64,000 nucleotides of DNA from Rhodococcus sp. 14-2483-1-2 (GCF_002259405.1 NZ_NPFW01000002.1:186001-250000), one strand, 5' to 3'. Counted from the first letter of the stretch, positions 55,801 to 62,237 are shown. Numbers and translations are program-made. Notes: generated by a model from the letters alone, not told the origin.

Positions 55801-58800
55801 CAACGTACATTTCGCCGGGCACCCCGACCGGAACCGGATGCAGGCGGATGTCCAGCACGAACACCCGCAGTCCGGCGATGGGCTTGCCGACCACCGAGGC
55901 ACTGGTCTCGACGGACGCGGCATCGAGCGCACGATAGGACACGTGCACGGTCGTCTCGGTGATGCCGTACATGTTGACGAGCTGGGGCGAACGGTGCCCG
56001 TGCCGCTCGAACCACCCGGTCAGACGCCGTTGTTCGAGGGCTTCACCGCCGAAGATCACGTAGCGCAGTGACAGTTCGCCATGATCGGTTGCCGTCGTGC
56101 GATCGGCCTCGGACAGCTGATAGAACGCCGACGGCGTCTGGTTGAGCACCGTGACCTGCTCGTCGACGAGCAAGCGGTGGAATGCCTCCGGCGACCGCGA
56201 GGTGAAGTAGTCGACGACGACCAACGTGCCGCCGTACAGCAACGGGCCCCACAGCTCCCACACCGAGAAATCGAAGGCGTAGGAGTGGAACATCGTCCAC
56301 ACGTCGTCGGCACCGAAGCCGTAGACCGAATCGGTGTTGTCGAGGAGCCGAACGACGTTGCGATGCGGAATCATCACGCCCTTGGGGCGGCCTGTCGAAC
56401 CCGAGGTGTAGATGACGTAGGCGACGTTGTCGGGTCGCAGCGGACTCGTCCGGTCCTCGTCGGTGAGACGATCGCCGGACACCGACGACAGATCGACGGT
56501 GTCGATGTCGAGCAATGCTGCGCCGGTACGAGATTCGACGTCGGACGGCAGTTCCACTCGGTTCGAGCCGGACAACAGAACGGTTGTGGGCCGAGCGTCG
56601 TCGAGCATGTACTCGACTCGGTCGAGTGGGTAGCTCGGATCGACGGGGAGGTATCCACCGCCGGCTTTGATCACCGCGACGAGCGCGACGACGAGTTCCG
56701 CGGACCGCGGAAGGGCGACGGCGACCAGGCTTTCGGGGCCGACGCCGTGGGAGATGAGAACGCGGGCAAGACGGTTGGAGTGCGCGTCGAACTCGGCATA
56801 GGTCATCGACGAGTCACCGAAGCGCACCGCGACGCCGTCCGGGTGACGTGCGGCAGCGGCGTCGAGCAGATCCACCAGGGTCAGCTCACGAGAGACGTCG
56901 TCTCCCGATGCGTTCCACTGCGACACCACGGACCGGTGCTCCGCGGCATCGACGATCGCGACGTCGCCGACCGGCACCGTCGAGTCCGTGGTGACCGCGT
57001 CCAGAATCGCCAGGAAGCGACGAGCGAAACTCTCGACGAGATCGGCGTCGAACAGATCTGTGGCGTACTCGAACACCGCGTCGATACCCGCGGGTGCCCC
57101 GTCGTCGAGATGCTCGGTCAGCCACAGCTGTACGTCGAATTTGGCGATGGGAACGTCGAATTCGGCGGCTGTGGCGCGCAGGCCACCGACGGTGAGTTCA
57201 CGAGACATCGCCGATTCCAGCGAGATCGCGACCTGGAACAGCGGGTGCCGGGACGTCGAACGCACCGGGTTCAGCACCTCGACGAGGCGCTCGAACGGCA
57301 CGTCTGCATGCGCGAACGCGGACAGGTCCGTGTCACGAACGCGCGAGAGGAGTTCCTCGAACGTCAACGCCGGATCGACCTCGGTGCGCAGTACGAGCGT
57401 GTTGACGAACATGCCGACCAGGTCGTCGAGTGCTGGTTCTCCGCGACCGGCCACGGGCGCACCGATGGCGATGTCGGTGGTGCCACTGAGCCGGGCGAGC
57501 AGGAGCGCGTACGCGGACTGCATGACCATGAACAGCGAGGCGTTGTTCGCCCGGGCCAGGCTCGCCAGCGAGGCGTGCAGATGCGCAGGCACGTCCACCC
57601 GAAGCTTGCTGCCCGCGTTCGAGGACACTGCGGGGCGAGGCCTGCTCGACGGCAGTGCCAACTGATCGGGAAGATCTTCGAGAGTCGCGCTCCAGTACGC
57701 GATTTCGCGCGAAGCCAGGGACAGCGGATCGGTCTCGGGACCGAGCACCGCTCGTTGCCACAGCGCGTAGTCGGCGTATTGGACCTCGAGCGGCGTCCAC
57801 TCGGGTGCGCGCCCCTTGACCCGGCTCGAGTAGGCCACCAGCACATCCCGCGCCAGCGGACCGAACGACGCCCCGTCGGCGGCGATGTGGTGCAGCACCA
57901 TCGCGAGTTCGTGCTCGGTCGGTGAGATCTCGAAGAGTGCGATGCGGAACGGTGTATCGACCGTGACGTCGAATCCCTTGGCGACCAGTTCGTGCAGGCG
58001 ACCGCCCAGTTCGTCGCGTTCGATGCGGACCGGCAGAATCGTCGCCGGAGTCCGCGCCGCCGTGAGCACAACCTGTTCCGGTGAGCCGTCCACCTCGGGG
58101 TAGACGGTGCGCAGGGTCTCGTGTCGGTCGACGACGTCGGCGAATGCGGCCGACAGGGCGACCACGTCGAGCGGCCCGGTCAGACGGACGGAGAACGGCA
58201 GGTTGTACACCGCGGTGGTGGGGTCGAAGCGGTTGAGGAACCACATACGCTGTTGCGCAGGAGAGAGTGGAATACGTTCGGGCCGTTCCCGCGACTCCAG
58301 CACCGGGGTGTCCGCCCCGAGCCGAGCCGCCGATTCGGCCCTGGCCGCCAGCGCGCCGACCGTGGGAGCTTCGAACAGCTCACGGACGCCGAGGCGAACT
58401 CCGAGAGCGCTGCCGACTCGCGTCACCAACTGGGTGGCGATCAGAGAGTTGCCACCGAGCTCGAAGAAGTCCTCGTCCAGACCGACCTTGGAGGCACCGA
58501 GCAAATCCTCGTAGATACCGGCGACGACGTACTCCGCCCGGCTCTGCGGGGCCCGATACTTCTTCGCGCTGCTGAACACCGGTTCCGGCAACGCTTTTCG
58601 GTCGAGCTTGCCACTGGTGTTCAGTGGCAGGGCGTCGAGGACGACGACCGCTGCAGGCACCATGTACGACGGTAGGGCGTGGCCGGCGAACTCGATCGCC
58701 GCGGCGGATTCGATGGATCGTCCCGGAGCCGCGACGACATACGCCACCAACTGATCACCGGTGACCGTCTGGACCACCAATACCACTGCCTGCGATATCG

Positions 58801-61483
58801 ATTCGTTGGCGAGCAGAACCGTTTCGATCTCGCCGAGCTCGATGCGTTGTCCGCGGAACTTGACCTGGAAGTCCGTCCGGCCGATGTAGTCCAACACTCC
58901 GTCGCCACGCCAGCGCACGAGGTCACCGGTGCGGTACATCCGCTCGCCGCCGGTGCCGAAGGGGTTGGCGACGAAGCGATCCGAGCTCAGATCCGGTCGG
59001 CCCACGTAGCCGCGCGCCAGCTGAACTCCCGCGAGGTACAGCTCGCCCGATTCGCCGATCGGGGTCGGTCGTAGCCGACCGTCGAGAACGAAGGCCTTGG
59101 TGTTCCACTCGGGCACACCGATCGGAACGGTGCGGGTGTCCTGCGGTCCGCTGGGGTGATAGGTGACCGAGACCGCGGCCTCGGTGGGGCCGTAGAGATT
59201 GTGCAGCCCCGCCGAGCACAGTGCGCGGAACGACGCTGCGGTCTCGACCGGCAATGCCTCGCCGATGACGAACACGTGGCGCAACGAACTGCAGGTACCC
59301 GTCGGCGCATTGGCCACGAACACCGTCAGCATCGACGGCACGAAATCGGTGATGGTGACCCGATGTTCGGCGATCTTGTTGGCCACGTAGACCGAATCGC
59401 GATGCCCGTCGGGAGTGGCGAGCACCATTGTCGCGCCGACCCGCAGAGGCAGGAAGAATCCCCAGAGCGAGACGTCGAAGGTGGTGGCCGTCTTCTGCAG
59501 ATAGACGTCGGATGCATCCATCGGATACTCCGACAGCATCCACTCCATCTGATTGTCGATCGCCGCGTGTTCGACCGCGACGCCCTTCGGCCGTCCGGTC
59601 GAACCGGAGGTGTAGATCACGTACGCGGTATTCGAGAGTCGCAGTGGCGCAGTACGTTCGGCATCCCGAACGGGTGCCGTGGACCGCGACGCGCAGTCGA
59701 CGAGGTCGACCGCAACCGTCTCGGTTCCCTCGGGCAGTTCGACGTCGTCGTGCGAGGAAATCAGCACGCATCGCGGCTGTGCCGAGTCGAGAATGTACGC
59801 GGTACGATCGGCAGGGTGGTCGGGGTCGATCGGCACCCAGGCACCGCCCGCCGCCACGATCGCGTACATCCCGACGACGAGGTCGAACGAACGGCGGATC
59901 GAGAGTCCGACGAGAGTCTCGGGGCCGACACCCATATCGATCAGGTGACGAGCCAGGCCGTTCACTCGCGCGGAGAGTGCACCGTAGGTGACCGACTCGC
60001 CCTCGTACACCAGGGCCGTCGCGTCGGGGTGTGCGGCCGCAGCCGCTTCGAAGGCGGACAGCAGCGTGCGTGGCTCGGTCTCGTGCTCGGTGGCATTCCA
60101 CTCGGCCACGACGAGTTCGCGTTCGCCACCGTCGGTCAGTGCCAGATCCCACACCGCGCTCTTGGCTCCCGCCGCCACGAACCGGGCGAAGAATTCGACG
60201 AACCTCTCGTGGTTCCGCCCGGACTGCTCGGGTCCGTACAGATTGGGGTTGGACTCGAAGTCGATGTGGGTGGTCGACCCGGCAACGCTGGTGTAGAGGT
60301 TGAGCCCGAAATCCTCGATGAGGCCGGTCGAGAGAATGTTGATGCCGCCGACCATCGAACCGAGGCGCACCTCGCCGAAGAACAGCATGATGTTGACCCA
60401 CGGACCGAAGAACGAGGCCTGACCGCTGGCCGCTCCGGAATCGCGCCGAATGTCCTCGTGCCGGTATCGCTGGTGCCGCAGGGCCCCGGAGACCTCGGCG
60501 TTGACGCGCGCGAGCAGCGTCTCGACGGTGGTGTCACCCGACACGTCGAGTCGGAGGGGAACGACGTTGGAGACCATGCCGCCGGAACGGCGCAACACCG
60601 CGGTGGTGCGCGCGGTGACCGGGAGCGAGAGCACGACGTCCTCGCGTCCGGTCATCTGCGCGAGGTAGGCGGCGAAGCCGGCGATGACGATGGTTGCCAT
60701 CGTCGTGTCGGTCTCGCTTCGCAGGGCTTCGAGTCCGTCCATCGTCTCGGCGGACAGGGCTGTGCTGTCGATCTGACTCGTCGCCGCCGGTGCAGCCGTG
60801 TGACCGGCGAGGGTGGTGACTCCGTCGATACCGTCGATCCGCGACGCCCAGTACTCGCGGTCGGCCTCGAAACGGCTCGAGTCGCGGTAGGCCACGTCGA
60901 TGTCGTAGACCTTCGTCAGGTCCGACGCCAGGTTCTTGCTCGGTTCGGTGCCCTCCACCGCCGCGGTGTAAAGCTCCGCCGCACGGTTCATGAACGTGAC
61001 GGCACCGAATCCGTCGAGCACGACGTGATGCACGCGCTCGTACCAGAACCAGACGTCGTCCTCGAGGCGCAGCACGGTCGCGGCGATCAGTCGGTCGCGC
61101 AGAATGTCGATCGGCGCGCTGTAGTCGCCGTGCATCCACGCCAGGGCCGCTGCACGAGGATCGGCCTCGCCGCGTAGGTCCAGGTAGTTCAGGGAGTCGT
61201 CGAGGGTGGGATCGACGATCTGCCGGGGCTCGGCGTCGATCTCGACGATGCGCACGAATCCGGACTGCAGTTCGAGTGCCGCCTGTGAGGATGATCGACG
61301 AAGCAACTCCACGTCGAGCTCGCCGTGCAGCTCGATGTACTGGGCGATGTTCGCGGGTACCGAGGGGTCCACATGCTGCGCGAACCACATTCCCAATTGG
61401 GCCGGTGACAGGGGGAACGACGAATGCTCAGGACTGCCGACTCCGTCGTCGTGTCCAGCACCTTCCACACCTAGCGGGTCCAA
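40598..61483 (-). CDS. Non-ribosomal peptide synthetase NRPS-1, six modules with starter C domain
   Basis: A 6961-residue synthetase (~0.74 MDa) for residues 1-6. Order: starter-like C (~20-450, HHVVLDGFG), A-T (T near 1014), then C-A-T units with C domains beginning near 1067, 2148, 3208, 4273 and 5335, a last C from 6408, and a 94-residue A-like fragment at the C terminus. Each T has LGGNSL; all later C domains have HHI(A/S)ADG, the LCL pattern. No methyltransferase, epimerase or thioesterase is present. Pocket residues predict Xa-Thr-Ser-Ser-Thr-Xd. The start is a TTG at 61483 with GAGAGGA five bases upstream; a GTG five codons later has no ribosome site. It should be the first gene of the NRPS operon. 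Confidence 0.96.
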   Translation of the reverse strand: MDPLGVEGAGHDDGVGSPEHSSFPLSPAQLGMWFAQHVDPSVPANIAQYIELHGELDVELLRRSSSQAALELQSGFVRIVEIDAEPRQIVDPTLDDSLNYLDLRGEADPRAAALAWMHGDYSAPIDILRDRLIAATVLRLEDDVWFWYERVHHVVLDGFGAVTFMNRAAELYTAAVEGTEPSKNLASDLTKVYDIDVAYRDSSRFEADREYWASRIDGIDGVTTLAGHTAAPAATSQIDSTALSAETMDGLEALRSETDTTMATIVIAGFAAYLAQMTGREDVVLSLPVTARTTAVLRRSGGMVSNVVPLRLDVSGDTTVETLLARVNAEVSGALRHQRYRHEDIRRDSGAASGQASFFGPWVNIMLFFGEVRLGSMVGGINILSTGLIEDFGLNLYTSVAGSTTHIDFESNPNLYGPEQSGRNHERFVEFFARFVAAGAKSAVWDLALTDGGERELVVAEWNATEHETEPRTLLSAFEAAAAAHPDATALVYEGESVTYGALSARVNGLARHLIDMGVGPETLVGLSIRRSFDLVVGMYAIVAAGGAWVPIDPDHPADRTAYILDSAQPRCVLISSHDDVELPEGTETVAVDLVDCASRSTAPVRDAERTAPLRLSNTAYVIYTSGSTGRPKGVAVEHAAIDNQMEWMLSEYPMDASDVYLQKTATTFDVSLWGFFLPLRVGATMVLATPDGHRDSVYVANKIAEHRVTITDFVPSMLTVFVANAPTGTCSSLRHVFVIGEALPVETAASFRALCSAGLHNLYGPTEAAVSVTYHPSGPQDTRTVPIGVPEWNTKAFVLDGRLRPTPIGESGELYLAGVQLARGYVGRPDLSSDRFVANPFGTGGERMYRTGDLVRWRGDGVLDYIGRTDFQVKFRGQRIELGEIETVLLANESISQAVVLVVQTVTGDQLVAYVVAAPGRSIESAAAIEFAGHALPSYMVPAAVVVLDALPLNTSGKLDRKALPEPVFSSAKKYRAPQSRAEYVVAGIYEDLLGASKVGLDEDFFELGGNSLIATQLVTRVGSALGVRLGVRELFEAPTVGALAARAESAARLGADTPVLESRERPERIPLSPAQQRMWFLNRFDPTTAVYNLPFSVRLTGPLDVVALSAAFADVVDRHETLRTVYPEVDGSPEQVVLTAARTPATILPVRIERDELGGRLHELVAKGFDVTVDTPFRIALFEISPTEHELAMVLHHIAADGASFGPLARDVLVAYSSRVKGRAPEWTPLEVQYADYALWQRAVLGPETDPLSLASREIAYWSATLEDLPDQLALPSSRPRPAVSSNAGSKLRVDVPAHLHASLASLARANNASLFMVMQSAYALLLARLSGTTDIAIGAPVAGRGEPALDDLVGMFVNTLVLRTEVDPALTFEELLSRVRDTDLSAFAHADVPFERLVEVLNPVRSTSRHPLFQVAISLESAMSRELTVGGLRATAAEFDVPIAKFDVQLWLTEHLDDGAPAGIDAVFEYATDLFDADLVESFARRFLAILDAVTTDSTVPVGDVAIVDAAEHRSVVSQWNASGDDVSRELTLVDLLDAAAARHPDGVAVRFGDSSMTYAEFDAHSNRLARVLISHGVGPESLVAVALPRSAELVVALVAVIKAGGGYLPVDPSYPLDRVEYMLDDARPTTVLLSGSNRVELPSDVESRTGAALLDIDTVDLSSVSGDRLTDEDRTSPLRPDNVAYVIYTSGSTGRPKGVMIPHRNVVRLLDNTDSVYGFGADDVWTMFHSYAFDFSVWELWGPLLYGGTLVVVDYFTSRSPEAFHRLLVDEQVTVLNQTPSAFYQLSEADRTTATDHGELSLRYVIFGGEALEQRRLTGWFERHGHRSPQLVNMYGITETTVHVSYRALDAASVETSASVVGKPIAGLRVFVLDIRLHPVPVGVPGEMYVAGGQLARGYLGRRELTSVRFVANPFSSGADDGSLLYRTGDLAQWNAAGELEYLGRSDDQVKVRGFRIELGEVEAAVTAQPTVTQAAVVVREDSPGAARLVAYVVSAAVEGRPIVDIEDIRTGIAEVLPEYMVPSAFVVLDAIPLTVNGKLDRRALPAPVFEVREFRAPTTPIEEIVADVFADVLGVERVGLDDDFFELGGNSLIATQVVSRLGVALDATVPVRMLFEASTVALLAVRVEQAAGEGGRTALVATVRPERIPLSLAQQRMWFLNRFDADSTAYNIPFALRLTGELDVAALQVAIMDVIDRHESLRTVYPDAAAGPQQSILDAAQTVPNLMPIPTSAADIQRQVFTLASTTFDVTVNVPIQARLFEIGPREHVIAMVVHHISADGWSMGPLARDLMIAYASRTAWENPAWMPLEVQYADYSLWQRSVLGSEDDPQSLISGQVDYWADMLAGLPDQLDLPTDRPRPNRQSYQGSSIRFDVPAEVHRGLSSLAHTHNASLFMVVHAALAVLLARLSGTEDIAIGTPVAGRGDAALDDVVGMFVNTLVLRTDIESGRTFSEQIGRAREVALGAFGHADLPFERLVEVLNPSRSQARHPLFQVMLSFENLTRTHVDLPGLSVDSVALDAEVAKFDLQLTVTESIGVDGRGQGMAAELTYATDLFDAATVRGFSERFVRILSAVVADPSLSVGDIDLLDDGERDRVVTAWNRTEHEVPDRVTLVDLFDRQVAETPDARALVFEGERLTYAEFAGRANRLARLLVSAGVGPDSLVGLAIGRSLDLFVGMYAIVKAGAGYVPIDPSQPADRNEYIVATAAPVRVLSTTRDHVEFAGVETIDIDTVDVSGLSAAPLTDAERTAPLRASNLAYVIFTSGSTGRPKGVGVSHEAIVNRLLWMQHEYGLTAEDVVLQKTPSTFDVSVWEFFWALQNGASVAIAVPDGHRDALYLLDVIAREHVSVVHFVPSMMSVFVPEVERRRASGASLRLVFASGEALAPTTARALRRAIAGVELHNLYGPTEAAVDVTYHAVTDEDSEVMPIGAPVWNTSVYVLDSRLNPTPVGVAGELYLAGTQLARGYVGRSDLTADRFVAHPFATGGRRLYRTGDVVRWNRNGELEYVGRSDFQVKLRGLRIELGEIESALLAQRSISQAVVVVRHEQLVGYVVPAGASVETGAVLGALRSRLAEYMVPSTLIVLEEFPLGASGKLDRKALPDPAFEVTEYREPTNDIERTVAEVFAQVLGVERVGLDDDFFELGGNSLIATQLVSRLGVAMDTRIAVRELFDTSTVADLAARLGTLVATGSRPPLVPQQRPQHIPLSLAQQRMWFLNKFDVESAANNIPIAVRLSGLLDRRAMQIAVADVVARQESLRTVFPETDGTAHQVIVDAASATPDLTPIDIAAHEVADALRELATTGFDLSKDLPFRTRLFEVSPTEHLLVFVVHHIAADGFSLGPLTRDVMNAYAARSLNQEPFWSPLPIDYADYSLWQRQVLGSEDDPQSVVSQQIDYWTTALAGLPDQLDVPSDRPRPVVASNSGALVRFSIDEDLHRALIDAARAENASLFMVVHTSLAVLLSRLSGEADIAIGTPVAGRGEAALDDLIGMFVNTLVLRTEIDTARRFDQVLADTRETDLSALAHVDVPFERLVEILNPARSTARHPLVQVVLAFQNLGQKDLELPGLSVSGVDFETLVALFDLQFTFVESIGPSGAPQGMTVDVTYATDLFDEATVVTLGDRLITVLEAVADNLSTVVGDIELLEPVERRRVLVDWNDTEHEVDRAQTLASLAGQVDSSSTALVFGDDTLTYGEFQERVARLARFLIDRGVGPESAVGIAARRSVELLVGIHAIIAAGGAYVPIDPDQPAERIAHILGTAAPVCVLTTSRDTVEADGVEVLDIDTLDLSGFSDTPITDADRIRALAPSNTAYVIFTSGSTGQPKGVAVTHEAIVNRLLWMQSEYELTTDDVVLQKTPVTFDVSVWELFWPLQIGATLVIAKPDGHRDPQYLLETIEAQSVTTAHFVPSLLEVFVSVVAAAPSTAATSLRTLFASGEALPAEVGDRLRRVLPGVALHNLYGPTEAAVDVTYHAVSEADVDLVPIGVPVWNTRTYVLDARLSPVAPGVAGELYLAGVQLARGYLGRTDLTADRFLPDPFGEPGTRMYRTGDLVRWRAVPSGSGRLEYLGRTDFQVKLRGLRIELGEIETVLRKHRSVESAVVLVRQTAAAGDQLVAYVVPAVGGTVDVAELTEFASRSLASYMVPAATVVLDALPLTPNGKLDRRALPEPNIEQRAFRAPATTSETVVAEVFRDVLGIDVVGADDEFFALGGNSLVATRVASRIGAALDTTVTVRTIFEASTVSALAARLDELSGSGRRIPLVRTDLPDLVPLSLAQRRMWFLNRFDPESATENLPVAIDLGGALDIPALRAAVADVVERHESLRTVYPEVDGVASQVIVPAEQVVPDLVPTATTTAELPSALAALAMGGFDVTTAPPLRAALFELDSDRHVLAFVTHHIAADGFSIGPMTRDLMVAYAARSAGTEPGWAPLAVRYVDYTLWQQAVLGSEDDPTSPVSNQIRHWTRALASLPDEVTFPGDRVRPDRSSYRGGNITLALDADTHGRLGDVARANQSSLFMVLHSSLAVLLARLSGETDIAIGTPVAGRGEAALDDVIGMFVNTLVLRTDIDHGGAFTELLARARETDLSAFAHAEVPFERLVEVLDPPRSAARHPLVQVMLTVQNMEQTELELPGLSVRAVDLEVETAKFDVQFTFTENHVDGGMTIDVTFARDLYDDSTARAIGERLIRVLESVALDPGQRIGDVPVMDEAERGRVLALAQDAPAVADSLDTIVDLFAARVAEDPDAPAVVFEGASTSYRQIDESSTALARILAAQGVGPESLVAVVLPRTADLVVALLAVLKAGGAYVPIDPSYPADRIEFVLTDSRPVAVLTWTGVEVALPAALPRIDIDTASAESDLPATDPIPATAAATAYVIYTSGSTGKPKGVLIPHRNVVRLLANTARHFGFGRGDVWTLFHSFAFDFSVWELWGPLTTGGSVVVVDYFTSRSPEALRELLIRERVTVLNQTPSAFYQLDQVDRTAGSADAYSLRYIVFGGEALELRRLAGWFDRHGDDSPQLVNMYGITETTVHVSHRVVDARSAAQASGSLVGRAISGLSVYVLDSRLSLVPAGVPGEMYVSGGQVARGYLGRAGLSATRFVADPFAGDGSVLYRTGDVARWSTDGELEFVGRADDQVKIRGFRIELGEVESAVASAPAVGQAAVIVREDTPGAARLVAYVVPAAESTIDIDVVRAAIGENLPEYMVPSAFVVLDAIPLTANGKLDRRVLPEPAARTREFRSPTTPVEEMVADVFADVLGVERVGLDDDFFELGGNSLVATQVVSRLGAAADTTVPVRALFEAPTVAALAARVEQGSGAGARPALVASARPSRVPLSLAQQRMWFLNRFDSQSTAYNIPFALRLSGRLDVDALQRAVSDVIERHETLRSVYPDSPEGPHQVIVPMSEVPTTLEVIDTDAESVTTRVLELLSATFDVTTRVPLKTALFRVSDTEFVLGMVIHHISADGLSVMPLSTDVMTAYAARTRGSDPAWAPLPVQYADYALWQRQVLGSEEDSESIAAQQIRYWENALAELPEQIELPLDRPRPAEQTFRGSRVDFRIDAAAHARLTELARAHNATVFMAVHAAFAVLLSRMSGSPDIVVGTPIAGRGEAEIENLVGMFVNTLVLRLDVAAGASFEDLLDVARETDLQAFANSDIPFERLVEVVNPTRSTARHPLFQVGFSFQNFARREFELDGLDISALDTETGTSQFDLHLIVSDAPRDDEASGGFDALLTYATDLFDERTARSLVARFEAVLDAVAASPSTPVGDLDLFLDGELPAIVDEWNDTDREFDSAVGGTLADLFADSAARHADAVALVHDDGTLTYGELSERVSRLARHLIGLGVGPEVPVGLAIRRSVDLLVGMYAISVAGGAYVPIDPDQPAERNALVLETAAPLCVLTSGAVGPEISSSATVVDLAQLDLTSRSSTPVGTSERRGVLSAENTAYVIFTSGSTGRPKGVAVSHGAVVNQLNWLRAEYGLNETDASLLKTAATFDLSVWEFWSQLTSGGRLVVANPEGHRDPDYLLTLVRRHAVTTLHLVPSMLSMLGTVAAGELSPDLRRVLAIGEALPAAVAQDFRRHNGSAELHNLYGPTEAAVSVTSHPVTDADTVAVPIGVPEANTAVFVLDSRLHPVPAGVTGELYLAGAQLARGYFGRADLTAERFVANPFDANGTRMYRTGDLVRWRVPLVDGAPAAARLDYIERADFQVKIRGFRIELGEIEAALRTQATVADTAVVVHSGESMGDQLVAYVVGQSGAVLDVASVEAELARAVPSYMVPAAFVVLDALPLNANGKLDRRALPAPQFEVAEFRAPVTPIEEIVAATVAELLGLDRAGLDDDFFALGGNSLVATQLVSRLGQALDAQIPVRAVFAASTVAGLAAHIAPLVGGGARRELTVRERPDLLPLSIAQERMWTINRIDPGSSAYNIPVAVRLTGTLDIDSLRGAFDDVLGRHEILRTAYPDSVDGPVQQIGSVADVRVDLTPERVEPDAVISRLTETLGAGFDVTKSVPVRAALLQVAENEHVLAVVAHHIAADGFSMGPLIRDVMVAYTARVAGEMPAWTPLPVQYADFALWQRDVLGSESDPESPLAKQLAYWTTELAGAPEQLALPLDRPRPPRPTMQGASYDFSFGTDIASAIEKIAREHSATTFMVVHSAFAVLLSRLSNSSDISIGTPTAGRGEQQLDELVGMFVNTLVLRTRLDQSGTFTELLQQAKDKDLAAFGHADVPFERLVDALGRARSSAYTPLFQAMLTFQNHVTGTFELPGLRVQALPAGDDQAKFDLQLTAVERFDDTGALRDIDATFTYATAILDESSIATFADRLLRILNAVVSDPDVVLRSIDILSDEEKAEFAPRTKPKTVDDLPELVARAANVAPDAVALEHESTTIDFAALHAKLAQMSATMGSAMKPQALVTVTLSALVPGILPALGAEGLNTALASLIERAESVIASS
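40883..42262 (-). other. Terminal condensation domain of NRPS-1
   Basis: LCL-type C (ERMWTINR; HHIAADG) with no A-T after it in this protein. It should transfer the six-residue chain to the serine on module 7 of NRPS-2. Confidence 0.85.
42263..45480 (-). other. NRPS module 6: C-A-T, pocket type Xd
   Basis: LCL C (HHISADG). A with pocket D-L-W-H-L-I-L-V-S-K, identical to module 10. T near 42420. Substrate not assigned. Confidence 0.8.
45481..48667 (-). other. NRPS module 5: C-A-T, threonine
   Basis: LCL C (HHIAADG). A with [11 protein letters not shown] and pocket D-F-W-N-V-G-M-V-H-K, a threonine-type code; NMYGITETTVHVS is shared with module 2. T near 45640. Confidence 0.85.
48668..51862 (-). 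other. NRPS module 4: C-A-T, serine
   Basis: LCL C (HHIAADG). A with FTSGSTGQPKG and pocket D-V-W-H-F-S-L-V-D-K. T near 48823. Confidence 0.85.
51863..55041 (-). other. NRPS module 3: C-A-T, serine
   Basis: LCL C (HHISADG). A with pocket D-V-W-H-F-S-L-V-D-K. T near 52021. The A domain is nearly a copy of module 8 in NRPS-2. Confidence 0.85.
55042..58284 (-). other. NRPS module 2: C-A-T, threonine
   Basis: LCL C (HHIAADG). A with [11 protein letters not shown] and pocket D-F-W-N-I-G-M-V-H-K, the classic threonine code. T near 55195. Confidence 0.87.
58285..61483 (-). other. NRPS module 1: starter C-A-T, pocket type Xa
   Basis: The first C differs from all others: FPLSPAQLGMWFAQHVDPSVPANIAQY, WFWYERVHHVVLDGFG. 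This is the EntF/starter pattern that accepts a fatty-acyl or aryl donor. A has pocket D-V-W-D-F-I-L-V-S-K; T near 58444. It should make an N-capped first residue. Confidence 0.82.
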
Positions 61484-61751
61484 TCGATTCCTCTCTTTCC
61501 CACAATCACACGCGCCCCCACCGGCTGCCGAACCGGCAGCGATCGGCGGGCACCGAACACGTCGAGCAAGTTGCTTACTTCGTTCTCTATTTTCTCACCG
61601 GGAGCAACTCGAAGTTACCTTTCAGTACATATCCGTACGTATGTACCGGACCGTTACAAGTCGATACCCGATCCGAGCCGACCCGACACACTCCGACTCG
61701 ATTCGGCACCCGGTCAATCTACAGTGCCGAACGTGCGGCGACCGTCGGTCG
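61484..61751 (-). promoter_or_regulatory. Upstream region of the NRPS operon
   Basis: These 268 bases separate the PPOX-fold gene from NRPS-1 and must hold the NRPS promoter if the genes are transcribed separately. An AT-richer patch lies at 61571-61596. Inverted repeats: GCTGCCG/CGGCAGC (61524-61530 and 61534-61540), close to the start; AGTTGCT/AGCAACT (61569-61575 and 61603-61609); and GTACATA/TATGTAC further upstream. I could not choose a confident -35/-10 pair. Confidence 0.5.
61625..61646. promoter_or_regulatory. Operator-like inverted repeat upstream of NRPS-1
   Basis: GTACATA (61625-61631) and TATGTAC (61640-61646) are exact complements around an eight-base spacer that itself contains GTAC-like symmetry (TCCGTACG). 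It lies ~140 bases before the NRPS-1 start in AT-richer DNA, a suitable place for a transcription-factor site controlling the whole assembly line. Confidence 0.45.
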
Positions 61752-62177
61752 TCATGCCGTCATGTCGAAAGCGGCGATGACCTTGTTCGGTGTCACCCGA
61801 ACGATCAATTCGCCCGGAACACCGTTGCGTGCGCCGAACTCCTCGGCGCGATCGCGGCCCATGTACCTGGCCCCGAGCTCGGTGGCGGTGCGGAGCAACT
61901 CCGCGGGGTTCTCGTCGACCGACGCGATGCCCTGCACCTGGACGAATCCGTACGGCGGCTCTTCGAGATCGACGGTCAGCACGACGCGGGGGTCACGGCG
62001 AATCGACTTTCCCTTCGCCGTGTCGGCCCCGGTGTTGAACACGATCTGGTCGCCCTCGACGAGGAACCAGATGGGTGCCACCAGGGGCCTTCCGTCGGAG
62101 GCGAGGTATCCGAGCTTGCCGGTGCGGGTACCCGCGGACAGAAACTCGCGTACGCGCGGATCGGTGATCGACGTCAT
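61752..62177 (-). CDS. PPOX-class (probable F420- or flavin-dependent) protein
   Basis: A 141-residue small split-barrel protein of the pyridoxamine-phosphate-oxidase-like group; related actinobacterial proteins use F420 or flavin to reduce or bind small molecules. Key segments: REFLSAGTRTGKLGYLASDGRPLVAPIWFLVEGDQIVFNT (cofactor-binding half) and RRDPRVVLTVDLEEPPYGFVQVQG. I start at the ATG at 62177 (MTSITDPRVREF); a longer frame to 62207 adds unconserved residues. A TAGCGT box (62190-62185) seven bases before the ATG suggests a leaderless transcript. The gene lies upstream of NRPS-1 on the same strand, but a 268-base gap argues for separate control. Confidence 0.82.
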   Translation of the reverse strand: MTSITDPRVREFLSAGTRTGKLGYLASDGRPLVAPIWFLVEGDQIVFNTGADTAKGKSIRRDPRVVLTVDLEEPPYGFVQVQGIASVDENPAELLRTATELGARYMGRDRAEEFGARNGVPGELIVRVTPNKVIAAFDMTA

Positions 62178-62237
62178 CGCAGTCACGCTACGCGGCCACA
62201 CCGACAAGATCGATCCGTGGGCTTCGCCTCCGTGCTC

